Program-made: the position numbers and the translations under genes | Source: Desulforhopalus singaporensis | Lineage (GTDB): Bacteria > Desulfobacterota > Desulfobulbia > Desulfobulbales > Desulfocapsaceae | NCBI RefSeq assembly: GCF_900104445.1 | Contig: NZ_FNJI01000029.1 | Coordinates: 1-64,000, forward strand | Reading direction: 5' to 3' | DNA: 64,000 bases | The notes under the pieces: generated by a model | What the model saw: the letters and a program-made list of their open reading frames with translations, nothing else | Told to the model about the DNA's origin: nothing | The model's database searches: none | Part shown: positions 53,602 to 63,994 of the stretch, in pieces | Numbering within the stretch: position 1 is the stretch's first letter | Layout: each line of letters starts with the position of its first letter

Positions 53602-53767
53602 AGCGGGTAGTAAAAAGACGGGTCTAAGAGAATAGTTCCAACCTGTGCCGGCCCAATCGGTCCAGCCAGGTTCGATTGCAGGTTCCAGGCGCGACCGCCA
53701 CCGTTGCCAAGCTACCGGTTTCAAGTTTTTATACAATATTTTTCGACAATGAGGTCATCATATTATC

Positions 53768-55780
53768 ATGGGCATCACCACTGACATCGTTATCCTGGTC
53801 GTTACCGCTTTTTTTTGCGGTCTGCTTGCCCAGCGGCTGCACCAGCCGCTCATTTTGGGTTACATCCTGGCCGGCGTCATCCTCGGTCCATATACCGGTG
53901 GTCTCACCATTACCGAAGTACACGACATTGAGCTGCTGGCGGAAATAGGCGTTGCCCTTCTGCTCTTTGGTTTGGGCCTTGAATTTTCACTCAAGGACCT
54001 TAAACCGGTCAAGTATGTCGCTCTTATCGGAGCGCCTCTGCAGATGGCGCTCACCATCGCATTTGGGGTGATCGTCGGCCGCATGCTGCAGTGGCCGTGG
54101 TCAACTTCTCTCTGGTTCGGTTCTCTCATCTCCCTTTCCTCAACCATGGTTATCCTGAAAACATTGATGAACCAGGGGTGGCTGGGGACTCTTTCCAGCA
54201 AGGTGATGATCGGCATGCTGATCGTCCAGGATCTGGCCGTAGTGCCGCTCATGATCATACTGCCGCAGATGAACGATCCGGCCTCGGGGTTCGGCGCTCT
54301 CGGCCCGGCATTCGTCAAGGCGGTGCTGTTTCTGGTAACGATGTTTTTTTTCGGCACCCGCTTTCTCCCCTTCCTGCTGAAACGTATAGCCAGGCTGGGG
54401 TCGCGCGAGCTGTTCATTCTTGCAATCACCGCCATCGGACTGGGGATCGGTTTTCTCACCTATCTGGTCGGCCTGAGCTTTGCGTTCGGAGCCTTTATCT
54501 CGGGAATGGTACTAAGTGAATCAGACTATGGGCACCAGGCCCTGAGCGATATCATCCCGCTCAGGGATCTTTTCGGGTTGCTCTTTTTCGCCTCTGTCGG
54601 GATGTTGCTCGACCCTCGTTTTCTTGTAAGCCATTTTGGCATCATATTGTTTCTGGTAACCGTGGTCAGCCTTTTTAAAGGCTGCCTGTTCGCGGCCATT
54701 GCATGGATCTTTCGTTACCGTAACGTGGTCCCCCTGGCGATCGGACTCGGCCTGTTTCAGGTCGGCGAATTCTCCTTCGTACTTGCAAGATTGGGAGTTT
54801 CCACCGAATCCATAAGCAGCGAGTTCTACAACATGTTCCTCACCATGGCGGTGGTCACCATGTTGCTTACTCCTTTCGTCTCCTCTCAGACGTCCAGACT
54901 ATACTGCCTGAAAAAGCGCTGGCTTCGCCACGAACCTCTGGAGACGCACAACTTCCCCGAGGACGAGTTCAACAACCACGTGGTCATCGCCGGATGCGGT
55001 CACATCGGTTTCCAGATCGCCGGAGTACTCAAGCGGTTGTCTATCCCGTTCGTGGTGGTGGAAATGGATCAGCATCGGATCGAACGGGCAAAAGAGGCCG
55101 GATATTCGATTGTTTACGGTGACGCCAGTCAGGAGGTGGTCCAGGAAGCGTTGCACATGGAGCGCGCGGCTCTTTTGGTGTTGACCATCCCGGGGATCGT
55201 GGTGGCGCGTTCCATCATCACCCACGCAAGAAGAGTGAACAGCGGCGTTCGAGTTGTCGCACGCATGGCAAACCCTGACTTCTACAACGTTTTCAAAGAA
55301 CTTGACGTTGTCGACCTGGTCCATCCAGAATTTGAGGCAGCGCTGGAGATGATCAGAAATGTGCTTCTCTACCTGCGCATTCCTGCCCCCGAGATCCAGA
55401 ATTACACGGAAAATCTTAGGCACCAGATGCTTGCCAAGACCGGCTCCCACAATGGTGGGTACGCTACCCTGAGCCAGATGAGAAGAGGGGATCAGCAGTT
55501 TGACCTGCAATGGATTGAACTCAATTCCGACAACCCGCTTACCGGTATGACTATCGCCGAGGCGGAAATTCGCAAGACAACGGGTGTCTCCGTTGTCGGC
55601 ATCATTCGCGACGACAAGCTGGAGACGAATCCGTCTCCAGCCTATCGGTTCCGTTCGGGTGATCTGGCGGCCATTATAGGTTCCGCCGAGGCAAGGCACA
55701 GATTCTACTGTTTTCTTAATCCGTTATCAGAAAAATGTATCATAGGTCCGCAGGATGAAGAGAGTGAGTCGACCTTTTAA
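53768..55780 (+). CDS. CPA2 cation/proton antiporter with TrkA domains (KefB/YbaL type)
   Basis: A 670-aa inner-membrane protein. About twelve membrane helices span residues 1-380 ([19 protein letters not shown] is a family signature). A cytoplasmic TrkA-N nucleotide-binding domain starts near 405 ([17 protein letters not shown], glycine motif at 409). A TrkA-C domain lies near 570-660. It exchanges K+ or Na+ for protons under control of nucleotides. It lacks the glutathione-gating features that define KefC, so the substrate is open. Confidence 0.92.
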   Translation: MGITTDIVILVVTAFFCGLLAQRLHQPLILGYILAGVILGPYTGGLTITEVHDIELLAEIGVALLLFGLGLEFSLKDLKPVKYVALIGAPLQMALTIAFGVIVGRMLQWPWSTSLWFGSLISLSSTMVILKTLMNQGWLGTLSSKVMIGMLIVQDLAVVPLMIILPQMNDPASGFGALGPAFVKAVLFLVTMFFFGTRFLPFLLKRIARLGSRELFILAITAIGLGIGFLTYLVGLSFAFGAFISGMVLSESDYGHQALSDIIPLRDLFGLLFFASVGMLLDPRFLVSHFGIILFLVTVVSLFKGCLFAAIAWIFRYRNVVPLAIGLGLFQVGEFSFVLARLGVSTESISSEFYNMFLTMAVVTMLLTPFVSSQTSRLYCLKKRWLRHEPLETHNFPEDEFNNHVVIAGCGHIGFQIAGVLKRLSIPFVVVEMDQHRIERAKEAGYSIVYGDASQEVVQEALHMERAALLVLTIPGIVVARSIITHARRVNSGVRVVARMANPDFYNVFKELDVVDLVHPEFEAALEMIRNVLLYLRIPAPEIQNYTENLRHQMLAKTGSHNGGYATLSQMRRGDQQFDLQWIELNSDNPLTGMTIAEAEIRKTTGVSVVGIIRDDKLETNPSPAYRFRSGDLAAIIGSAEARHRFYCFLNPLSEKCIIGPQDEESESTF

Positions 55781-55787
55781 CTCCCGG

Positions 55788-56552
55788 TCAACGAGAGGTT
55801 TGGTTCCCCGCCGCCTCAAGCAGTGCGGAAATTCTTGAATGGACAGCAATAACCGCGGTGTCCACCTTGAGTATCCGGTGACCAATGGTGCAGCAGGCAA
55901 AGCCCTGGCGACAAAACTTGTCAACTTCAAAATCGACCCATCCGCCCTCCGGTCCTATTGCCAGCAAGACCCGCCCCGCCCCGGCTGCACTAAACCGCCC
56001 GCTCAAGGTATGGTGCCCCGCGGGATGGGCACAGACAAGGTGGCCATAGTCTTGAACTGTTTCCGCAACGAAGTCCTCGATAAACGGCCTGAACCTGCGG
56101 TGTAAAAAAACCTCCGGCAACCTGGTATCCACAGCCTGCTCCAACCCCTGCACCAGGTTCGCCCTCAGCTCCAGTGGGTCAAGAACTGTCGCTTCCCAGA
56201 AACTTTTTTCCACCCTGTTGGCGTTTATCAGATGGATTTTGCCTACCCCGAGCGCGGTTACCTGGCGCAAAATGCGTTTGAGCATAATGGGCCGCGGCAG
56301 GGCCAGCACCAGATCGATGGGAGCAACGGGGGGCGGGGCAATAGTTAACGTTAGCCTTATCTCTACTGTGAATGGATATTTTCGGCCGACAGAAAGGATC
56401 TCGCCGGTCCCCATGTTCCCCCCGACAACGCCTATTTTAATCGTTTCTCCGACTGCCGAACGCAGGATTTTAACGATGTGCTCGGCCCTGTGATCCGTTA
56501 AAATTACAGAGTTTTCCTGTATTTCTTCCTTTTCAACGAGTATTATGTTCAT
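55788..56552 (-). CDS. rsmE: 16S rRNA (uracil(1498)-N(3))-methyltransferase
   Basis: A 254-aa SPOUT-class enzyme that methylates U1498 in 16S rRNA. The N-terminal PUA-like part (TDHRAEHIVKILRSAVGETI) is followed by the knotted SAM site: LVLALPRPIMLKRILRQVT, LLAIGPEGGWVDFEVDKF and HRILKVDTAVIAVHSRI (typically LRTETA). The normal Leu-Arg-x-Glu-Thr-Ala motif reads LKVDTA here, a small deviation. It is convergent with the antiporter gene, 8 nt apart. Confidence 0.92.
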   Translation of the reverse strand: MNIILVEKEEIQENSVILTDHRAEHIVKILRSAVGETIKIGVVGGNMGTGEILSVGRKYPFTVEIRLTLTIAPPPVAPIDLVLALPRPIMLKRILRQVTALGVGKIHLINANRVEKSFWEATVLDPLELRANLVQGLEQAVDTRLPEVFLHRRFRPFIEDFVAETVQDYGHLVCAHPAGHHTLSGRFSAAGAGRVLLAIGPEGGWVDFEVDKFCRQGFACCTIGHRILKVDTAVIAVHSRISALLEAAGNQTSR

Positions 56553-56657
56553 TTTCTGCGTAAATGATATCGATGTTTAACCGAAGGCCTGGCAAAGCGA
56601 GATCCCCTGTTTGCCGCCCCGTGATCTTTTTTTAGCATTCTTCCAAGGTACTGTACC

Positions 56658-57956
56658 ATGCTGCTTGGCTACAACATAATTCAATCTATTCTCTTGTTGC
56701 CGCTGTTTCCCTTTATAGCCCTTTACATCCTGTTTACACCTAAATATAGATCCAGGATCCGGTCCAGGCTGGGAATCGGCCTGAAGAGGAAATTGTCAAC
56801 CGTCTTAACCGGCAACAGAGAAGAAAACAAGATAATCTGGCTGCACGCGCTCTCGGTAGGCGAAGTAACCTCATCGGTGCCCCTGGTTCAGGGCTTGAGA
56901 AACCGTTACCCCGAAGCAAAGATCATCTTTTCGGCGACCACTGCGTCGGGCAGACGGGTCGCAGATTCCCTGCTGTCCCGAACCGTCGACGTGATCCTTG
57001 ACGGCCCTGTCGATCTTCTGCCAGTTGCAGCTCATTTTATCCGGAGCATAAAACCGGACTGTTTTATCCTGGTCGAGACCGATTTCTGGCCGAATTTACT
57101 GTTGCTCCTGACCAGAAAATCCGTTCCGACAGTGCTTGTAAACGGCAGGGTTTCGCAAAAATCGTTTGTCGGCTATCAGAGAATGAAGTGGTTTTTCACG
57201 CCGATGTTCATGAGTTTTGCCGCTCTCTGCATGCAGACAGAAAACGACCGGCAAAAAATGCTCACCATGGGGGTCTGTTCCGGCAGACTGCATACTCTTG
57301 GAAATCTCAAATTCGACACCCCCGCCTTCCTTGATGGCGGAAATAGTACCGTGGCGAAAACCATAAAAAAACAACTTCCCGAAGGAAAAACAATATTCAT
57401 AGCCGGCTCAACCCATCCCGGGGAAGAAGAGCTCCTATTGCAGAGCTACTGCATGCTGAAAAAACAATATCCCGATTTTTTCATGGTCATCGCCCCCCGG
57501 GATCCGAAAAGAAGTACTGAGATAGCCGCCGCCGCACGCAGTCATGACCTCACCGTATCACTTCGCACCGAAAACTCAGCAATCAAAGACAAGGTGGATC
57601 TCTTCATACTCAACACCATTGGCGAACTTGCCGCCTGTTACTCCCTTGGCGATATCGGATTTGTAGGCGGCAGCCTTGTCCCTTTCGGCGGCCATAACCC
57701 GATCGAGCCGGCGGCGGCGGCCCTGCCCGTCATCCTGGGACCACATATGCAGGACTTCAGTGAAATCTCGGCGAGTTTCATCAACAGCGGCGGAGCAATT
57801 ATGGTAAGAAATATTCAAGAATTGAGTGGTATCCTGACAACACTTATCACCTCCCGCGAAACGAGGGTCCGAGTGGGACAAGCCGCCCTGCAGGTTGTGA
57901 CCCTTCAACGGGGGGTCATCAACAAACACCTCGGCCTTATCGAAGATTTTTTGTGA
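56658..57956 (+). CDS. waaA: 3-deoxy-D-manno-octulosonic acid (Kdo) transferase
   Basis: A 432-aa inner-membrane GT-B glycosyltransferase that adds Kdo to lipid A. An N-terminal membrane anchor (SILLLPLFPFIALYILF) precedes IIWLHALSVGEVTSSVPLV, FSATTASGRRVADS and VLVNGRVSQKSFVGYQRM. The C-terminal domain contains IFIAGSTHPGEEELLLQSY and FGGHNPIEPAAAALPVI. The presence of WaaA shows a Gram-negative outer membrane with lipid A. It overlaps comEC by a GTGA junction. Confidence 0.95.
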   Translation: MLLGYNIIQSILLLPLFPFIALYILFTPKYRSRIRSRLGIGLKRKLSTVLTGNREENKIIWLHALSVGEVTSSVPLVQGLRNRYPEAKIIFSATTASGRRVADSLLSRTVDVILDGPVDLLPVAAHFIRSIKPDCFILVETDFWPNLLLLLTRKSVPTVLVNGRVSQKSFVGYQRMKWFFTPMFMSFAALCMQTENDRQKMLTMGVCSGRLHTLGNLKFDTPAFLDGGNSTVAKTIKKQLPEGKTIFIAGSTHPGEEELLLQSYCMLKKQYPDFFMVIAPRDPKRSTEIAAAARSHDLTVSLRTENSAIKDKVDLFILNTIGELAACYSLGDIGFVGGSLVPFGGHNPIEPAAAALPVILGPHMQDFSEISASFINSGGAIMVRNIQELSGILTTLITSRETRVRVGQAALQVVTLQRGVINKHLGLIEDFL

Positions 57957-60538
57957 ACCTGCTTGCGCAACGGATAAACGATCATCTACTTGTGGCTGTA
58001 ACCATCTCATTTTTAACCGGGATTTGTATCTCAGCCTCCCTCCAATTGCCGCAACTTCCCGTTGCTGTTCTTGTCTTTTTCATCTTTACACTGGCTTTTA
58101 TCCTTTTTATCCTGCTCCCCCGGCAGCCAAACAGCTATTACTGCATCCTGCTCATCGGTGTCAGTGCCGCCGGTTGGACTCACGGGGCCGGCCACCTGGT
58201 TCCCCCTGCTGAAATCGACCATGTCTACAACCGGGTAACGACGCCGCAAGAAGCAGTGCTGATCGGGGTGATAAGTGAGATGCCGACCTATAACGGCCAC
58301 CTGGGCAAATATGTCATCAACGCCGAACATCTCAGGTTCATGGATTCGGCCGGATTCCTATCCACCAGGGGCAAGGTGCTTATCGGTACAAAAGACAGAC
58401 CGTCACCGCTGCTCATGCCCGGCGACAAGATCATTGTACGGACCCTGCTCAAACGGCCCGTTCCAAACTGCACCCCGGGAACATTCGATTATCAAAGATA
58501 CCTTGCCGAAAAAGAAATCTGGGTTACCGGATTTCTCCGCTCCCCGGCGCTGATAAAAAAGCTTTATTTTCATCCCGATGTTTTCCATACCCTCTACTAT
58601 CTTCCCGAAAAAATCCGTACCGCCGTCGGCCAGAATATCGACCGGTCACTTTCGCCCAGTCATGCCGCCATATACAGGGCGCTTCTCGTTGGCGACCGCT
58701 CTGTTATTGCAGACAACACCCTGGAATCATTCAAGGTGAGCGGAACCATGCACATTCTGGCCATTTCCGGAATCCATATGACCCTGGTCGGAACCATGCT
58801 TTACGCCGTCTTTTATTTTTTTCTTTCCAGATCGGAACAGTTGCTGCTCCACTACCCCGTGCCCAAAATTGCCGCTTTTATATCAATGCCTTTTCTGTTT
58901 TGCTACGCTCTTCTGGCAGGGATGAACAGTCCGGTGTTCCGCGCTCTTGTTATGAGCTGCATGGTAATTCTCGCCCTTTGCCTGCGCCGTCCAGGAACCT
59001 TTGGCTCGCTTCTTGCCGCAACCGCCCTGCTGATCGCCGCGCTGGACCCGGCACAGATTTTCACGATCTCCTTTCAGCTGTCGTTTGTTGCGGTAACATC
59101 GATTTTTCTTGCTATCGGTCAAATAAGGGCGTTTCTTCCCCCCACCGGCCAACCCGCATCTCAAACGACCGTGCGTTCCTGGATAACTCGTCTGGTCCGT
59201 TGGATAACCATCGGGGTGCTGGTATCGCTGAGTGCAACTCTTGCCACGGCACCGATTTTGATAAATTCCTTTAGCCGGGTCTCCGTCGTTGGTCCCATTG
59301 CCAATCTCATAGTTGAACCGCTGCTCTGTTTCTGGACTCTGCCCCTGGGTATCCTCTCGCTGCCGGCAACCGTCGTCTCCCCCGAACTCTCAAATTTTCT
59401 GCTTAGCCTGGGTGCGTCGTCGCTTCCTGCGGTCATGAGCACAATCGACTTTTTTTCATCTTTCACCTGTTCCGCATTATGGCTGCCAAATCTTCCATGG
59501 TGGCTTATTGGCGGCTATTATGCGTTACTGCTATGGCTGTTATGTTGCAGAAAAACGTTCTTTCTTCCAGCTATCACTGTTTTTGGGGGATTTTGCGGCT
59601 ACATACTGCTCTTCCACCAATTTTCGCCACCTCCACCTTCCCCGCAAAACATGCGGATAACTTTTCTCGACATCGGCCAGGGAAGCGCCACCCTTGTTGA
59701 ATTCGACAGCGGTGAAAAAATTATCGTTGATGGCGGGGGCTACAGTTTCGGCAGCTCCGATGTCGGCAAGAGGACTATTGCCCCGTATCTTTTCTGGCGA
59801 CTGATAGACTCAGTAGACGGCCTGGTGATTACTCATCCGGACGCAGACCATTATAATGGACTCGATATCATCGTCGATCGGTTCAAACCGCAATTCATCT
59901 GGGTAAGAAGCCTGGGCGGCGACTATGACAACCCAGCGTACAGACAATTACTCGTGAAGGCGAAAAACAACAATGTGCAGCTCACGGCTCCTCGCGCAGG
60001 GGAGCGGATTGTTTTTGGAAAAGCAGCAACCAACAAGCTGGAATGTGTGGAAAATTTCACCTCCGACTCTTTTCTGCAACCTGCAGGACACGGCAGCCGG
60101 ATGCACAAAAATTCCGGACTTGTGGTGAGGGTGTGCATCGACAAGAGATGTGTGCTGTTACCGGGAGATATCGGAATTGCCGGGGAACAGTTCCTCATCG
60201 ACAGCAACAAAGATATGGCTTCAACAGTTCTGCTGGCGGCTCATCACGGTTCCGTCACGTCAAATAGTCAACAGTTTATCGACGGTGTTGATCCTGAGAT
60301 TGTAATAGTCTCTGCCGGGAACAACTCAAGAAACCATTTTCCCCATCCATCCCTTATTCAAAAATGCCGGAACCGGGGAATCGACCTTTTCACCACCGAC
60401 AAAAACGGCACCCTTGAACTGATACTGTCTCCAGCGGGACCGGCTGTCTACAATTACCAGCGGCAGGAGAATAATCCGTTTTTCCCCCTGAAAAAGAAAA
60501 AGCTGGAGCAAAACGCACTCGCTGCTCCAGCTCCATGA
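57953..60538 (+). CDS. comEC: ComEC/Rec2 DNA uptake channel
   Basis: An 861-aa inner-membrane protein of the natural transformation machinery. An N-terminal OB-like region (ConA/DUF4131 part, about residues 1-200) is followed by the multi-helix competence domain with SGTMHILAISGIHMTLVG and FSLRRPG-type helices. A C-terminal metallo-beta-lactamase-like domain (residues about 555-800) has FLDIGQGSATLVEF, THPDADHYNGLD near 622-633 and AAHHGSVTSN. Two HxD-type metal ligands are retained, suggesting active nuclease. The GTG start is coupled to waaA. Confidence 0.93.
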   Translation: MNLLAQRINDHLLVAVTISFLTGICISASLQLPQLPVAVLVFFIFTLAFILFILLPRQPNSYYCILLIGVSAAGWTHGAGHLVPPAEIDHVYNRVTTPQEAVLIGVISEMPTYNGHLGKYVINAEHLRFMDSAGFLSTRGKVLIGTKDRPSPLLMPGDKIIVRTLLKRPVPNCTPGTFDYQRYLAEKEIWVTGFLRSPALIKKLYFHPDVFHTLYYLPEKIRTAVGQNIDRSLSPSHAAIYRALLVGDRSVIADNTLESFKVSGTMHILAISGIHMTLVGTMLYAVFYFFLSRSEQLLLHYPVPKIAAFISMPFLFCYALLAGMNSPVFRALVMSCMVILALCLRRPGTFGSLLAATALLIAALDPAQIFTISFQLSFVAVTSIFLAIGQIRAFLPPTGQPASQTTVRSWITRLVRWITIGVLVSLSATLATAPILINSFSRVSVVGPIANLIVEPLLCFWTLPLGILSLPATVVSPELSNFLLSLGASSLPAVMSTIDFFSSFTCSALWLPNLPWWLIGGYYALLLWLLCCRKTFFLPAITVFGGFCGYILLFHQFSPPPPSPQNMRITFLDIGQGSATLVEFDSGEKIIVDGGGYSFGSSDVGKRTIAPYLFWRLIDSVDGLVITHPDADHYNGLDIIVDRFKPQFIWVRSLGGDYDNPAYRQLLVKAKNNNVQLTAPRAGERIVFGKAATNKLECVENFTSDSFLQPAGHGSRMHKNSGLVVRVCIDKRCVLLPGDIGIAGEQFLIDSNKDMASTVLLAAHHGSVTSNSQQFIDGVDPEIVIVSAGNNSRNHFPHPSLIQKCRNRGIDLFTTDKNGTLELILSPAGPAVYNYQRQENNPFFPLKKKKLEQNALAAPAP

Positions 60539-60549
60539 TAGTCGCCCCG

Positions 60550-61632
60550 TTATACTTCGGTAAAGTCGGTTGGGGCTTTCTTGAGATATTTCACAAACCT
60601 GCCTTTTTCGACACAGTTGGAATAGGCGTCGTCGGGACTGATCATTTTCTTTTTCAGGTAATCCTCAATGGCGTCGTCGAGCGTCTGCATACCAAATTTT
60701 TTACCGGTCTGCATAACGGACAGTATCTGAAATGTCTTGGAGTCCCGGATAAGGTTCCGCACCGCCGGGGTCGCAATAAGAATTTCAAGAGCCGCACACC
60801 TCCCCTTGACATCGACTCTTTTAAACAGAGTCTGGGAAACCACAGCGCGCAATGCATCGGCAAGGGTCGAGCGCACCTGCCCCTGCTGGTTTGCCGGAAA
60901 AATTTCGATAACCCTGTCCACCGTCTTCATGGCGTTGATAGTATGGAGGGTACCGAAGACCAGGTGTCCCGTCATCGACGCTTCCATTGCCAGGGAGATG
61001 GTTTCCAGATCGCGCATCTCACCGACCATAATAACATCGGGGTCCTCGCGCAGTGCTCCGCGCAGTGCCGCGGAAAAGCTTTTGGTGTGCGTCCCGACCT
61101 CCCGGTGGTTCACGATGCATTTCTGGCTCTTGTGCACAAACTCTATCGGATCTTCTATGGTCAGGATGTGGTCTTTGCGTGTTTTGTTGACCTCGTCAAC
61201 AATTGCTGCCAGGGTCGTCGATTTACCGGACCCGGTGGGCCCGGTGACCAGCACCAGCCCTTTGGGCAGATGCGCAAGGCGCGAAATAACCTTTGGCAAT
61301 CCCAGCTGTTCCACGGTAAGGATCTCACTGGGAATTTCCCGGAAAACCGCCCCGATACCATACTTTTGCCGAAAAAAGTTACAACGGTATCGGGCAAGAC
61401 CGGGGATTTCATAGCCAAAGTCGACGTCTCCGCTTTCTTCAAACGACTTTATCTTCTCTTCGGGACATATCTCATACAACATTGACCTCAGGTCGTCATT
61501 GTTGAGCGCCTTGAACTTAACCCGTTCCATATCACCGCGGATACGAAGAATCGGTTGTTGTCCGGCAACCATATGTAAATCAGATGCCCCTTCATCATTC
61601 ATTAATTTGAAAAAGCCATCTATCTGAGCCAT
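60550..61632 (-). CDS. pilT: Type IV pilus retraction ATPase PilT
   Basis: A 360-aa hexameric secretion ATPase that depolymerises type IV pili. It has the N-terminal SDLHMVAGQQPILRIRGDM and Walker A GPTGSGKS at 131-138. The Asp-box region is ILTIEDPIEFVHKSQKCIVNHRE with ALREDPDVIMVGEMRDLET (Walker B). A His-box FGTLHTINAMKTVDRVIEIF follows. No pilus structural genes adjoin, but comEC next door suggests both serve motility or DNA uptake. Confidence 0.95.
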   Translation of the reverse strand: MAQIDGFFKLMNDEGASDLHMVAGQQPILRIRGDMERVKFKALNNDDLRSMLYEICPEEKIKSFEESGDVDFGYEIPGLARYRCNFFRQKYGIGAVFREIPSEILTVEQLGLPKVISRLAHLPKGLVLVTGPTGSGKSTTLAAIVDEVNKTRKDHILTIEDPIEFVHKSQKCIVNHREVGTHTKSFSAALRGALREDPDVIMVGEMRDLETISLAMEASMTGHLVFGTLHTINAMKTVDRVIEIFPANQQGQVRSTLADALRAVVSQTLFKRVDVKGRCAALEILIATPAVRNLIRDSKTFQILSVMQTGKKFGMQTLDDAIEDYLKKKMISPDDAYSNCVEKGRFVKYLKKAPTDFTEV

Positions 61633-61677
61633 ATCTCTCCCTGCTTGAATTATTTGTAAGGGCGGATAATTCCCGGG

Positions 61678-62367
61678 TTACTTTTCAACCGTTATGTGTT
61701 TCTTGAGGTGATCAATCACCTCGCCGACGTCATCGAGTACTCGAAAAAGCCGCAGGTCTTCCTCATGGATATTGCCATGTGAAAGCATCTTGTCCTTGAT
61801 CCAGTCAACCAAACCACCCCAGAACTCGCTTCCCACGAGAACGATGGGAAACGGTTTGATCCGTTCGGTCTGAATCAGCGTCAAAGATTCAAAAAGTTCA
61901 TCAAGGGACCCAAACCCGCCGGGCATACAGACAAAACCCGTTGAATATTTCATTAACATTACTTTTCTAACAAAGAAATACTTAAAGTCCAAAGAAAAAT
62001 TTACGTAAGGATTTGGGGCCTGTTCGTGGGGGAGGTCGATATTCAGGCCGACCGACACCCCGCCTGCCCCACTCGCTCCTTTATTTGCGGCTTCCATGAT
62101 TCCCGGTCCGCCGCCGGTAATAACACCGAACCCGGCAACCGCAAGTCCGGCGGCAATCTTTTCGGCAAGTTTGTAATACTCGTTATCCGCACCAGTCCTG
62201 GCGGATCCGTAGATGGTTACTGCCGGCACCTCAATTGCCGACATGGCATCAAATCCTTCAACAAATTCCGAAAGAATCCGAAACATCCGCCATGAATCGC
62301 CGATCACGGTGTTATCAAGACAATATTTGGGCTCTCTCATTATTCTGCCGTTCGTAACTATAGACAT
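61678..62367 (-). CDS. LOG-family protein (TIGR00730), possible nucleotide phosphoribohydrolase
   Basis: A 229-aa Rossmann-like protein of the LOG/lysine-decarboxylase-like family. The signature GGGPGIMEAANKGA is near residues 85-99, and PGGFGSLDE (149-157) matches PGGxGTxxE with Ser for Thr. Characterised members cleave nucleoside monophosphates to free base and ribose phosphate; the native substrate here is not known. It lies on the minus strand with pilT downstream. Confidence 0.88.
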   Translation of the reverse strand: MSIVTNGRIMREPKYCLDNTVIGDSWRMFRILSEFVEGFDAMSAIEVPAVTIYGSARTGADNEYYKLAEKIAAGLAVAGFGVITGGGPGIMEAANKGASGAGGVSVGLNIDLPHEQAPNPYVNFSLDFKYFFVRKVMLMKYSTGFVCMPGGFGSLDELFESLTLIQTERIKPFPIVLVGSEFWGGLVDWIKDKMLSHGNIHEEDLRLFRVLDDVGEVIDHLKKHITVEK

Positions 62368-62386
62368 ATTCTTTCCTTATAACAGT

Positions 62387-63994
62387 TCATTTAGGAGTTG
62401 AGCAGGCACTGATTCCTGATCTCGCCTCCAGGAGTTTGTTTTTTTCCACTCCGGACGTAGCAATAACTTTCTGGTACCATTCGCGAGCTCTTGTAAACTG
62501 TCCCGAGAGGAGATACCCCTGTGCCAACAAAAGTCGGGCATCGGTTTGCAATTTTTTGTTTCTCACGCAACGATACAGATAGGGCTTGGCCTCTTCAAAC
62601 CTGTTGCATGAAACAAGGGCCTCTGCCAGATATACTTGATGTTCAAGGTCCGCCGGTTCCAGCTCGACACTTTTCAGGCAGAGCGACAGCGCTATTTCCC
62701 GCCCCTCTTCTTCGTCAAGATATATCTTGCCAAGAAGACTCAGGGCACCATCGTTAAACTCATCCGTTCTTAGAGCGCGCTGTAACGCGGTCATCGCCTT
62801 CTGGTTTTTTCCGGCAAGATAATACATCTTCCCAAGATGAAAATAAGCCTCCGACGCCCTCGGGCTCTGTCCGTTGGTTTCAAGCCATTTTTCCAGATAT
62901 GGTGGTCCCTCAAGAAACTGCCCTGCCCTGGAACTGAGAATGCCAAGTTGCAGCCGTAACTCATTCAAATGCTCTTGATACCTCCCCTGCGCTCTGCAGC
63001 TTGCAAGTGCCGTTGCAAGAAATTCCAGCGCGTCATCTGTGCGGCCGAGATTCTGCAGAACCAGACCGAGGTTATACAGCGCCATGAAGTTATCTTTTTC
63101 CAGCTTCAGGGCTCTGCGAAAACTGCCATCGGCCTCTTTCAGTTTTCCGGTCATGGCATAGGCGACCCCCAGGCTGTTGTATAAGTTTATGTCGCCTTTA
63201 CCGACATTAATCGCCCGGCTGTATTCACCTATGGCTTTATTGAAATCACCGTCACCATAATAGATATCGCCACTGATATTGAGGCTGACAGGATCAAAAA
63301 CAACAACACTGGAGGGTCCCAGAAACGAACCATGCACCAGTGCTTTTCGACAATTCAGCGGAAGTTCCGCTTTCTTGAAATCACTGTACGGGTAATGTCC
63401 GATACCGGCTGCAACGGTTGTTGGCGTATCGTCTTGTGCAACCCTGTCTACTATTTTTTCGGCCCAGTTGACGGCCCCATCGATATCATCACCGGCTATT
63501 ATGACAAAAATATCCTGCCCGTCAATTATCGGCGAAACATCATCTAAATATTTTTCGGCAATCTTCCGGGAAGCATAGTCCCGGTCTTCATTGCTGAACT
63601 GGACAAGTGAAAATCGATCCAGACCAGACCATCTTCTCTGCAGTTTCCTTGCAAGAGATTTTTCGGGTGGAGCGAGCGGGTGTTTCTCAGGAAAGGCCAG
63701 TACATCATAGTCGCAAAAACTAAAGGGCCCTTTTCTTGTTGCATGGTGCAGCGCCGTCCAGGCCTGATCGAGCAGCTGCACACCATTGACACTGCCATCC
63801 TGCCCGTTTTCTACAGCCACCACCCTGCTCGACCCGATATATACCTTATGGCACGCCCCTTTTTTCAGATAAAGCAGCAGCTTGTTCTCCACTTCGTCGA
63901 GGTTGTCTCCCTCTTGCGCTTTATATACCAAGGCAAAGACAGAGTGTCCCAGGTAGTGGACCATCGCCCGCCCTGCAGAAAAATACTTCAACAT
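62387..63994 (-). CDS. Degenerate GGDEF-like domain fused to TPR repeats (may run past the window edge)
   Basis: A protein of 535 residues or more. Residues about 140-240 (VIIAGDDIDGAVNWAEKIV and TVAAGIGHYPYSDFKK) resemble a GGDEF fold whose active-site loop is GDDID-like rather than GGDEF, so catalysis is unlikely. The rest is a run of about six TPR units (AIGEYSRAINVG, LYNSLGVAYAMTGKLKEADG, ALYNLGLVLQNLGRTDDALE and others), a protein interaction surface. No signal peptide is visible. The frame has no stop before the window end, so the true start may lie beyond it. Confidence 0.75.
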   Translation of the reverse strand: MLKYFSAGRAMVHYLGHSVFALVYKAQEGDNLDEVENKLLLYLKKGACHKVYIGSSRVVAVENGQDGSVNGVQLLDQAWTALHHATRKGPFSFCDYDVLAFPEKHPLAPPEKSLARKLQRRWSGLDRFSLVQFSNEDRDYASRKIAEKYLDDVSPIIDGQDIFVIIAGDDIDGAVNWAEKIVDRVAQDDTPTTVAAGIGHYPYSDFKKAELPLNCRKALVHGSFLGPSSVVVFDPVSLNISGDIYYGDGDFNKAIGEYSRAINVGKGDINLYNSLGVAYAMTGKLKEADGSFRRALKLEKDNFMALYNLGLVLQNLGRTDDALEFLATALASCRAQGRYQEHLNELRLQLGILSSRAGQFLEGPPYLEKWLETNGQSPRASEAYFHLGKMYYLAGKNQKAMTALQRALRTDEFNDGALSLLGKIYLDEEEGREIALSLCLKSVELEPADLEHQVYLAEALVSCNRFEEAKPYLYRCVRNKKLQTDARLLLAQGYLLSGQFTRAREWYQKVIATSGVEKNKLLEARSGISACSTPK

